Assembly (NCBI RefSeq): GCF_024347215.1
Contig: NZ_AP025282.1
Location: 1,674,001 to 1,738,000, forward strand
DNA: 64,000 nucleotides
Source of the DNA: Aliamphritea ceti
Lineage (GTDB): Bacteria > Pseudomonadota > Gammaproteobacteria > Pseudomonadales > Balneatricaceae
Direction: 5' to 3'
The notes beneath the pieces were generated by a model. That model made no database searches. It was given only the letters and a program-made list of their open reading frames with translations, and had not been told where the DNA came from. Position 1 is the first letter of the stretch. The number at the start of each line of letters is the position of its first letter. Positions 15,967 through 23,340 of this stretch are shown one piece after another. The position numbers were made by a program, and so were the translations under genes.

Positions 15967-16557
15967 ATGCCTAAAATAGTCGATCATGAACAACGCCGTG
16001 AAGCCATTGCTAAAGCGGCCAGTAAAGTAATTGCCCACCGCGGACTTGAAGCCACTAAGCTGACTGATATCGGCCGCGAAGCCGGGGTCACAACAGGGGC
16101 TATCCGTCATTACTTTGAAGATAAGGAAGCGGTGTTAATAGCAGCGCTTGAATATGCCTTTACCGGCAGTGTTAACCGTATGCTGGTGCAGGCTGAGCAC
16201 CAGCCTTATCAGTTTGACCGGGTTCTGATGCAAGTGCTGCCTACCGATGAGGAAGGGCGGGGCATGGTTTCTGCCTGGCTGATCTTCTGGGGACGCTCTC
16301 TGACTGAGCCGCGTTTGGCAGAGCATCAGATTGGCGTGCATAACCGCTGGATTGAACTGGTGCAGCAACAGCTGGCTATTCACTGCGAACAACAGGGGCT
16401 GGAACTAAAAGAACCGCCACTGGATGTCGCTGAGGCCTTGACGGCGCAGATTAATGGTCTGATGATTCGTACTCTGATCGCCCCGGATGACTGGTCTGCA
16501 CTGCGGCTGCATAAATTGCTAAGTGATTATTTGCGCCAGTCGGGGTTAATGCCCTAG
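15967..16557 (+). CDS. TetR-family regulator, BetI-like
   Basis: The N-terminal TetR helix-turn-helix covers residues 5-50: AIAKAASKVIAHRGLEATKL and TDIGREAGVTTGAIRHYFED. The C-terminal region resembles BetI-type ligand domains (VSAWLIFWGRSLTEPRLAEH). Length is about 196 from the ATG at 15967; an ATG five codons upstream is possible. The divergent dioxygenase gene starts 106 bp away, so this protein probably represses it and itself in response to a quaternary-ammonium or related ligand (inference). Confidence 0.9.
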   Translation: MPKIVDHEQRREAIAKAASKVIAHRGLEATKLTDIGREAGVTTGAIRHYFEDKEAVLIAALEYAFTGSVNRMLVQAEHQPYQFDRVLMQVLPTDEEGRGMVSAWLIFWGRSLTEPRLAEHQIGVHNRWIELVQQQLAIHCEQQGLELKEPPLDVAEALTAQINGLMIRTLIAPDDWSALRLHKLLSDYLRQSGLMP

Positions 16558-16595
16558 CTCTTCTGATTAGAGCACGCTGTGAGTTTTGTATTTTT

Positions 16596-17117
16596 ATGAA
16601 AAAAGCCTCTGCCCGAATTGGCCTGACGAATCCTAAATCGCCAACCAATGTTGGTGCCGTTATGCGTGCCGCCGGATGTTTTGAAGCTGATGCTGTGTAT
16701 TACACCGGTGAGCGCTATGAGCGCGCTGCCCAGTTTCACACTGATACTAAGTCAGTGAGTCAGCGAATCCCCCTGACAGGTGTCGAATGTTTGTTAGATG
16801 TTATGCCTCAGCTTGATGATGATACTCAACTGGTATGTATTGATCTGGTAGAAGGCGCTGTTTCCCTGGCTGAGTTTGAGCATCCTGAAAATGCTTTTTA
16901 TATATTTGGTCCTGAAGATGGCAGCCTGAGTCAGTCTGTCGTAGATCGTGCAGATGCGGCGGTTTATATTCCTACTGTAGGTTGTCTGAATCTGGCAGCG
17001 ACTGTTAATGTGGTGTTGTATGACCGGCAGGCAAAACGTGGTGCTGCCAAGTCTGGCGATGCGCTGATTCGCAGCAGCCGGGACCGAAATAACAGCGTGA
17101 GCTTTAACGCTGAATAA
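16596..17117 (+). CDS. TrmH/SpoU-family RNA 2'-O-ribose methyltransferase
   Basis: A 173-residue SPOUT-fold enzyme with all three motifs: GLTNPKSPTNVGAVMRAAG (motif 1), FYIFGPEDGSLSQ (motif 2) and VYIPTVGCLNLAATVNVVLY (motif 3, knot). The family methylates ribose 2'-OH in tRNA or rRNA using S-adenosylmethionine. It has no N-terminal L30e-like substrate-binding domain, so it is a short single-domain member. Its gene follows the TetR gene by 38 nt with no terminator between, but functional linkage is doubtful. Confidence 0.88.
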   Translation: MKKASARIGLTNPKSPTNVGAVMRAAGCFEADAVYYTGERYERAAQFHTDTKSVSQRIPLTGVECLLDVMPQLDDDTQLVCIDLVEGAVSLAEFEHPENAFYIFGPEDGSLSQSVVDRADAAVYIPTVGCLNLAATVNVVLYDRQAKRGAAKSGDALIRSSRDRNNSVSFNAE

Positions 17118-17201
17118 TCTCACACAATGATTGTGTAATGCCCATCTACGGATAGCAGTGAGAATTGCTGGCGGAAGCAGGGCTCTATCAACGGACAGAA
17201 T

Positions 17202-18557
17202 ATGACGTTAGCTGAAAACCGCTCTGCATGGCTTGAAACTGAATTAACCCGGGTTGACGGTCAATCTCCCCGGGAGACGGAAACCGCGCCTTTAGGTAAG
17301 CATCTGAAGATGGCGGGAAATCCTTTTGTGTTTTTACGCGGCGCTGCGCAGCTTTTTTATGCGGATATTAATGCTGGCTATCTGAATTTACCTGAAGCTC
17401 TGTATACGTTGCCTAAAACCCACATCATGGGTGATTGCCATACTTCCAACTTTGGTTTTTTTACTGAAGAAGGCTCCCACGGCGACAGAGTTGTATTCGC
17501 CCCAAATGATTTTGATGATGCCTGTGTCGGACATGCTGTCTGGGATTTAGCCCGTTATGCGGTAAGTCTGGTGTTATGTGCGGATTATTGCCGGGGCTTA
17601 TCGGAGGGTACGTACCAGCCTAAAGAGGCCGGGGAGAAAGACTATACCGGCAAAGCCAGTGTCAAAGCCGGTTCGGCTGAGCAGGCGGTTCGTCAGTTTC
17701 TGAAAGGCTATCAGCAGCGCTGTGAAATGCTGATTGCCAGCCCGGATTATCATCAACAGGTTCTGACAGATTTCCCGGACGATCATATTCTCAGCAAGCC
17801 GTTTCATAAAGCGAAAGCGCGGGCAGCAGGCGGTGCTGATTTTCTGTTCAAAAGCTCACTGGCCAAAGCTGTAGATGTGGATGCCGAAGCGCTGCGTTTT
17901 CGTGACCGTGCCGATAAGTTTAAGCGTTTAAATGCTGATGAATATGCAGCACTTGAGCAGGCATTCGCACCTTATATGGATGATCAGGTGCTGGATATTG
18001 TTGCCCGTCTGGATGCCGGTACAGGCTCAGTCAATATGTCCCGTTATTACTTGTTAGTTGGTCCTGCGGATTATCAAGGGCAGCAGGATCTGAACCTTTG
18101 CCATATTGTTGAAGTGAAACAGCAACGCAAAGCTGCCCCCTTATTTTACTTTACTGACCTGAGTCCGGTTAACCGTTTGAACCCTGCACATCTGACGCTC
18201 GAATGTCAGCGTCGGATGCAGCGTTTTCCTGACTTGATACTGGATGAAGCTGAGTATGGCGGTGGGCATTGGCTGGTCCGTTCCCGTCATCATGCCAAAG
18301 TTGGCCTCGATCCGGAAAATGTCGCCCTGGGAAAAAAGGCCCGCAAAGGCGGATTTGAAGAATATGCAGCTACCTGCGGTCATGCATTGGCGCTGGCTCA
18401 TGGCAGGGGAGACCGGCGCTCTGTCCGCTATGAGCAAGCTGTTGTTAAATTACTGCCAGAGCAAACGGATGCATTTGTGACCGCATGTCTGGAGTATGCG
18501 CAGCAAGCTAAGGATGACTGGCGTTTACTGAATCAGATGTTAGGGCAGGAGGTTTAA
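17202..18557 (+). CDS. DUF2252 family protein
   Basis: The 451-residue protein matches DUF2252: KMAGNPFVFLRGAAQLFYAD near the start, HIMGDCHTSNFGFF, the acidic motif APNDFDDACVGHAVWDLARY around residues 105-124, and later VEVKQQRKAAPL. The GDCHxxNFG and DFDD arrangement resembles the catalytic loop and metal motif of aminoglycoside-phosphotransferase/kinase-like folds, but no activity is established to my knowledge. It is first in a tight run with DinB-family, GFA and GNAT genes (the DinB ATG directly follows this stop codon). Confidence 0.85.
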   Translation: MTLAENRSAWLETELTRVDGQSPRETETAPLGKHLKMAGNPFVFLRGAAQLFYADINAGYLNLPEALYTLPKTHIMGDCHTSNFGFFTEEGSHGDRVVFAPNDFDDACVGHAVWDLARYAVSLVLCADYCRGLSEGTYQPKEAGEKDYTGKASVKAGSAEQAVRQFLKGYQQRCEMLIASPDYHQQVLTDFPDDHILSKPFHKAKARAAGGADFLFKSSLAKAVDVDAEALRFRDRADKFKRLNADEYAALEQAFAPYMDDQVLDIVARLDAGTGSVNMSRYYLLVGPADYQGQQDLNLCHIVEVKQQRKAAPLFYFTDLSPVNRLNPAHLTLECQRRMQRFPDLILDEAEYGGGHWLVRSRHHAKVGLDPENVALGKKARKGGFEEYAATCGHALALAHGRGDRRSVRYEQAVVKLLPEQTDAFVTACLEYAQQAKDDWRLLNQMLGQEV

Positions 18558-19079
18558 ATGCTGACAGATAATTACCGTCTGATGGCGGAATACAATCACT
18601 GGATGAATAGCAAGTTGCTGGATGCTGCCAGTCAGCTTTCTTCTGCTGAACTTAAACGTGACAGCGGTGCCTTTTTTAATTCAATAATGGGCACTTTTAA
18701 TCACCTGATGGTGGGCGATATTATCTGGTTACAGCGCTTTGCTGAACATCCGGCCAGTGATGTGCTGAACAGCGTCAGGGATATTCAGCGGCCAGCTACT
18801 TTAAGCCAGATGTTACACGATGATTTGTCGCAGCTATCTCCTCAGCGCCGGCAACTGGATAAAATGATCTGTGAATTCTGTAGTCAGTTAAACGATGCTG
18901 ATCTGATGCTTGAGCTGGAATATAAAAATACCAAAGGGATCGCATTTAAACGCCGTTTTGCGTATTTGCTGCAGCATTTTTTCAATCATCAGACCCATCA
19001 TCGGGGACAGTTGACTACACTGTTTAGCCAGCGTGGTGTTGATGTGGGTGAAACTGATTTACTCGGTGTTATGCCCTGA
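18558..19079 (+). CDS. DinB-family putative metalloenzyme
   Basis: A 173-residue four-helix-bundle protein of the DinB/YfiT superfamily. Metal-binding His candidates lie in MGTFNHLMVGD (about residue 50) and FFNHQTHHRGQLTTLF (about 136-145), the normal His-triad arrangement. Relatives include bacillithiol and mycothiol transferases; most proteobacterial members are uncharacterised. Translation starts at the base following the DUF2252 stop codon, with AGGAGG overlapping the end of that gene, so the two are translationally coupled. Confidence 0.9.
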   Translation: MLTDNYRLMAEYNHWMNSKLLDAASQLSSAELKRDSGAFFNSIMGTFNHLMVGDIIWLQRFAEHPASDVLNSVRDIQRPATLSQMLHDDLSQLSPQRRQLDKMICEFCSQLNDADLMLELEYKNTKGIAFKRRFAYLLQHFFNHQTHHRGQLTTLFSQRGVDVGETDLLGVMP

Positions 19080-19109
19080 CGAATCGCTTTTTATAAAGGA
19101 GCTGATGTT

Positions 19110-19460
19110 ATGCAATATACAGGTTCATGCCATTGTGGCGATGTGACGTTTGAGTTTGAAGCACCACAAATTGACGGTGGGGTGAAATGTAACTGTTCGA
19201 TCTGCACCAGGAAAGGGGCTGTTATGTCGAATTTCCTGCTACAGGCTGATCAGCTGAAAATTACAGCTAAAGCAGACGCACTGAGCTTGTACCAGTTTGG
19301 CACTATGGTCGGTAAACATTATTTCTGTAGTCGCTGTGGTATTTATCCTTTTCATGAAACTTTGCGTGCGCCGGGATCTTTCAGGGTGAATCTTAACTGT
19401 GTTGAAGGCGTTGATGTTAATCACCTGTCGCTGGATATGTTTGACGGCAAATCCCTTTGA
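19110..19460 (+). CDS. GFA (CENP-V/GFA) family zinc protein
   Basis: A 116-residue member of the glutathione-dependent-formaldehyde-activating-enzyme-like family. Zinc ligands are in SCHCGDVTFEF, VKCNCSICTRKG and YFCSRCGIYPFHE. The family's name function (S-hydroxymethylglutathione synthesis) is disputed, so only the zinc fold is firm. A good AAAGGAG site precedes the ATG. Its stop codon overlaps the next gene's TTG start. Confidence 0.9.
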   Translation: MQYTGSCHCGDVTFEFEAPQIDGGVKCNCSICTRKGAVMSNFLLQADQLKITAKADALSLYQFGTMVGKHYFCSRCGIYPFHETLRAPGSFRVNLNCVEGVDVNHLSLDMFDGKSL

Positions 19461-19963
19461 TCGTTTTAAATCCTGGCTCAGACATAGATTTAGATTCAGA
19501 TTTACAAAAAGTTACAATTTCCCAGGCTTCAGCGACTGATGCTCAGGATGTTGCCCGGTTAGTAGCAGCGTTACTGCTGGAGTTGGAACCTCAGGCGAAG
19601 GCCGAGTTAGCGGCAATGCGGATACCTGAACAGGCGAAAAGCTTGCTGGCGGATCAGTTAATCTACGCCTTTATTGCCCGCTTGGCGGATGAAGCAATAG
19701 GTGTTATTACCTTGCATCGCTGCGCAGCTTTATATGCTGGTGGCGTATTCGGTGAAATTTCTGAATTGTACGTGTTACCTGAATACCGCTCACTAAAACT
19801 GGGTAAACAGTTGGTGAATCATGCCGTGAAATTTGCAGCGGCGCAGGGCTGGCAGCGGCTGGAAGTAGGCGCACCTCCGTTAGCTGAATTTTCCCGAACA
19901 CAGCAGTTTTATGAAGCCAATGGTTTTATCTGTACAGGGCAGCGGTTACGTAAGTTGGTTTGA
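19457..19963 (+). CDS. GNAT-family N-acetyltransferase with TTG start
   Basis: A 168-residue GNAT protein with the acetyl-CoA motif LYVLPEYRSLKLGKQLVNHA and a late QQFYEANGFI. The first in-frame ATG falls well inside the domain, so the start must be non-ATG; TTG at 19457 overlaps the upstream TGA (TTGA), indicating translational coupling with the GFA gene. The acceptor substrate is unknown. The gene ends a four-gene run that closes at the terminator at 19984. Confidence 0.85.
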   Translation: MIVLNPGSDIDLDSDLQKVTISQASATDAQDVARLVAALLLELEPQAKAELAAMRIPEQAKSLLADQLIYAFIARLADEAIGVITLHRCAALYAGGVFGEISELYVLPEYRSLKLGKQLVNHAVKFAAAQGWQRLEVGAPPLAEFSRTQQFYEANGFICTGQRLRKLV

Positions 19964-19983
19964 CTTTTTAACCTCTGAAAGCA

Positions 19984-20007
19984 ACCACCGTTTATCGGTG
20001 GTTTTTT
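19984..20007 (+). terminator. Intrinsic terminator after GNAT gene
   Basis: Stem ACCACCG/CGGTGGT with loop TTTAT is followed by a T-run. It closes the DUF2252-DinB-GFA-GNAT run. Confidence 0.9.
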
Positions 20008-20165
20008 GTTTCTGCAGTTCTTTGGCTGTAGGTCTCAATCGAGATGAAACACGCTGGTAAGTTTCTGTTGTTGCTGGGCAAGATTAGATAATACTTTCCA
20101 GTGTGGAGGTTGGCGAACTGTATATAGTGTCTCCCTGATAATGCTGTACTAAATATTGGTAAGGG

Positions 20166-22898
20166 TTAACAGCAAGCCATCGGCATTGTTTTTGAGTTGT
20201 TACGAACAAGGTCTTTTATTTCCGGCAGGCATGAACCGCAGTTACTGCCACATTTGAGTTTTTCCGTTAGTTCTTCGACGTTAGTACACCCTGCTGATAG
20301 GGCTTCACGAATACAGTTCTCACCCACCTGAAAACAGCTGCAAAGTATTTTACCTTTTTCTTTTCCCGCTGTGGCTGGTCGGCCTGCAAGTATCATCTGC
20401 CGTTGCGCGCCTGGTTTTATCTGTGCTCCCAGTTGCTGTTGTAGCCATTGATAGTTGAGCACTGGAGGAACCGGTGCGGTAAAGAATGCCGTTTCTAAAA
20501 TGTGATCATTGAAACTGGCCAGACGAAAGTGTTTATTATTAGCAGAACTCATGATGAGCTGGTCATCGTTGAGTTGTAGAGATTCTTCGAACCAGCTTTG
20601 CCAGTTTTCTGGCTGTTGGCTGCCTGCCAGCATGTAACGGTAGCCTTGCTCGCAGGGGATCTTACACCAGTATTCGCAAGCCGGTGGTGTTAGCGCATTG
20701 CGGGATATCAGACTGCCATACCAGGCTGCGGCAAAAGGTTTAATGCTGATAGCGGCCTGTTTAAGTTCAGGTTGCCCGGAAAGCGGATCACTATAAGCAG
20801 GAAACAGGCTGCAGACACTGGCCCTGGACGCGTATTGCTGATTCCAGTGGATAGGCATAAAGGCCTGTCCGGGTTGCTGGTCATCATTCAGAACGACTCT
20901 GACAATACAGCTGCCATAGCTATTGCTGATAAGTGCCAGGGACTGGAAGCCCAGTTCGAGTGTGGCTGCATCATCAGGATGCAGGTTGATGAACGGCTCC
21001 TCAGTATGTGTCACTAGCTGTGGCGCTTTCGCTGTTCGGGTCATTGTGTGCCACTGATCACGGATACGCCCGGTGTTAAGCATGAAAGGATATTCTGCAG
21101 AGCAGCTTGCCTGTGGGAGCTGGGGGCTGATGCCTGTTAGCCGGGCGCGGTTGTTGGGGGTTACATAAACACCGTTGCTAAACAGGCGCTTGCTGCTTGA
21201 GTCGGGTGCCTGATCGTATTTAGGGTTGTTAATAACCGGCCATTGGCGGGGAGTGACGTTGTCGTATGCAGTATCGCTCAGTCGCGAAAGTCCGCTGATG
21301 TTGAACAGGCGGTATTTGCCTTTATCTGAATTTCTAAAGCCGGATAACGCTGCATGTTCACGGAAAATGCTGGCTTGATTGTCAAAGTTGAAGGCATCTG
21401 AAAAGCCCATTTTGTCTGCTACATCACAGATAATTTGCCAGTCGTGCCGGGCTTCACCTGGTATAGGTAAAAACTGACGCTGACGGGATATCATTCGTTC
21501 CGAGTTAGTCACTGTACCGTCTTTTTCGCCCCAGCTGGTTGCCGGTAGCAGTACGTTTGCGCAGTCGGTGGTGTCAGTGCTGGCGACACAGTCGGAAACA
21601 ACGACTAATGGACAGTTCTTTAATGCCTCAGTGACAAAGTTGTTGTTCGGCATGCTGACCGCCGGGTTCGTGCCCATTATCCAGATGGCTTTGATCTCGT
21701 CACGGTGCAGGGCGCTAAACATATCAATCGCTTTCAGGCCTTCCTGGCGGGCAATTGTTTTGGTTTGCCAAAAGTCTGCAACATTTTGAATAGCGTCTGG
21801 GTCGGAAAAGTCGATATGTGCTGCCAGCTGGTTAGCAAGCCCGCCAACTTCACGTCCTCCCATTGCGTTTGGTTGCCCTGTGATGGAGAAAGGCGTCGCG
21901 CCTGGTTTACCTATTTTTCCACTAGCCAGGTGACAGTTAATGATGCTGTTGGCTTTATCGACGCCACTACTGGACTGATTGATGCCCTGAGAAAACAGGC
22001 TGACACAGCGGGCTGTTGTGGCAAAGAGATCGAATACTTTGCGTAAGGCTGCTTCATCTAATGCACATTGCTGAGCTGTATCTGTCAGGCTGGGTGCAGT
22101 AGTCATCGCCTGTTGAAGGCAGTTTTGAAAGCCTTCTGTATGGGCATTGATGTATTCATGATCAAGACTGTTGGTGCGGACAAGATGTGCCAGCAGGCCA
22201 TTAAACAGAAAGCCATCGCTACCGGGTGCGATGGCCAGATGAACGTCGGCAATGTCACAGGTGGCAGTTCTGCGTGGGTCAATGACCACTATAGTCATTT
22301 CCGGGCGGCTCTGCTTCGCAGCTACTATGCGTTGGTAAATTACCGGGTGAGTCCAGGCAGTATTGGCTCCGATAAGCAGCAGTAAGTCTGCCTGCTCTAT
22401 GTCGTCATAGCAGCCGGGTACAATATCTGCACCAAAAGCCCGTTTATGAGCGGTGACCGCTGAAGACATGCAGAGCCTGGAATTAGTATCGACATTGGCA
22501 GAGCCGATAAAGCCTTTCATGAGTTTATTGGCGACATAATAGTCTTCGGTCAGCAATTGACCTGAGAGATAAAAAGCCACTGCATCCGGACCATGCTCTG
22601 CGATGATCTGGCTAAATTGTGTAGCAACAAAGTCTGTGGCTGTTTCCCAGTCGGTAGTTCTGCCATTGATTTGAGGTGTCAGTAACCGGTCTTCGTGATC
22701 AAGCGTATCTGCAAGACTGGCCCCTTTAACGCAGAGCCGGCCCTGATTGGCAGAGTGGTGAAGGGTACCACTGATGGATACTGCCGGAATTTGTTGGCTA
22801 TTGTCGCTGGGCTGAGAATACGTGGCAGTAACGCCGCAGCCAACACCACAGTAAGGGCAGGTTGTTTCTGTCTGGCGGGGCTGTCGGGCGCAGTTCAT
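20166..22898 (-). CDS. nasA: Assimilatory nitrate reductase, molybdenum catalytic subunit
   Basis: A 910-residue cytoplasmic Mo-bisMGD reductase converting nitrate to nitrite. The N-terminal [4Fe-4S] motif is TTCPYCGVGCGV plus a later Cys in GRLCVKG. Molybdopterin-domain signatures include NVDTNSRLCMSSAV (active-site Cys), WIMGTNPAVSMPNN and GEKDGTVTNSERMISRQR. A C-terminal BFD-like [2Fe-2S] domain is visible (ILCSCFQVGENCIREAL and CGSNCGSCLPEI), as in Klebsiella-type NasA, which takes electrons from a separate reductase. GGAGAG precedes the ATG, which follows nirD by 53 nt. It is the last gene of the operon. The symbol follows the Klebsiella usage (nasA as reductase). Confidence 0.95.
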   Translation of the reverse strand: MNCARQPRQTETTCPYCGVGCGVTATYSQPSDNSQQIPAVSISGTLHHSANQGRLCVKGASLADTLDHEDRLLTPQINGRTTDWETATDFVATQFSQIIAEHGPDAVAFYLSGQLLTEDYYVANKLMKGFIGSANVDTNSRLCMSSAVTAHKRAFGADIVPGCYDDIEQADLLLLIGANTAWTHPVIYQRIVAAKQSRPEMTIVVIDPRRTATCDIADVHLAIAPGSDGFLFNGLLAHLVRTNSLDHEYINAHTEGFQNCLQQAMTTAPSLTDTAQQCALDEAALRKVFDLFATTARCVSLFSQGINQSSSGVDKANSIINCHLASGKIGKPGATPFSITGQPNAMGGREVGGLANQLAAHIDFSDPDAIQNVADFWQTKTIARQEGLKAIDMFSALHRDEIKAIWIMGTNPAVSMPNNNFVTEALKNCPLVVVSDCVASTDTTDCANVLLPATSWGEKDGTVTNSERMISRQRQFLPIPGEARHDWQIICDVADKMGFSDAFNFDNQASIFREHAALSGFRNSDKGKYRLFNISGLSRLSDTAYDNVTPRQWPVINNPKYDQAPDSSSKRLFSNGVYVTPNNRARLTGISPQLPQASCSAEYPFMLNTGRIRDQWHTMTRTAKAPQLVTHTEEPFINLHPDDAATLELGFQSLALISNSYGSCIVRVVLNDDQQPGQAFMPIHWNQQYASRASVCSLFPAYSDPLSGQPELKQAAISIKPFAAAWYGSLISRNALTPPACEYWCKIPCEQGYRYMLAGSQQPENWQSWFEESLQLNDDQLIMSSANNKHFRLASFNDHILETAFFTAPVPPVLNYQWLQQQLGAQIKPGAQRQMILAGRPATAGKEKGKILCSCFQVGENCIREALSAGCTNVEELTEKLKCGSNCGSCLPEIKDLVRNNSKTMPMACC

Positions 22899-22951
22899 TG
22901 ATCTCTCCTGTTTATTAAATGGTTAATTACGTGAGTATTAAGCGCGATTAG

Positions 22952-23338
22952 CTAAGGAGCTGATATTTCGACTTTTGTGCCGGTAACACGTGCTGGCCAG
23001 CTGCGAATGCTGTGCTGTTCTTCTGTCAGGCAACGCCCGGTGCGCAGACAGAAATGCTGTTTATAGAGAGGCGAAGCAACCACCAGCTCGTCACCATGGG
23101 CTGCAATCAGACCACGGGATAAAACGTTTGCTTTGCCGATAGGGTCGTAGTTATCAATGGCGAAAACACTGTTGTCTTCAGGCAGATAGAAAATAGCGAT
23201 CTGCTGATCTCTGACTAATGCACAGATACCCGCGTTGGCCACCAGATCAGAGATATGGCAGATCGTTTGCCAGTTTTGGGCTATTTCTTGTTGGGTAACC
23301 GGTGTTATGTGTGTTGTTTGAGTTGAATTGACTGACAT
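22952..23338 (-). CDS. nirD: Nitrite reductase (NADH) small subunit
   Basis: A 128-residue Rieske-like fold protein partnering NirB. In the cluster-binding region the sequence reads ASPLYKQHFCLRTGRC, so the Rieske Cys-x-His pairs are absent; this is normal for NirD, which does not carry a [2Fe-2S] centre. IAIFYLPEDNSVFAIDNYDP is the conserved N-terminal sheet. The start lies two bases past the nirB stop codon, with a GGAG inside nirB, so the subunits are coupled. Confidence 0.94.
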   Translation of the reverse strand: MSVNSTQTTHITPVTQQEIAQNWQTICHISDLVANAGICALVRDQQIAIFYLPEDNSVFAIDNYDPIGKANVLSRGLIAAHGDELVVASPLYKQHFCLRTGRCLTEEQHSIRSWPARVTGTKVEISAP

Positions 23339-23340
23339 GA

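Noticed and set aside
22952..23338. Loss of Rieske ligands in NirD as a defect
   Set aside because: NirD small subunits normally lack these ligands, so this is the expected state.
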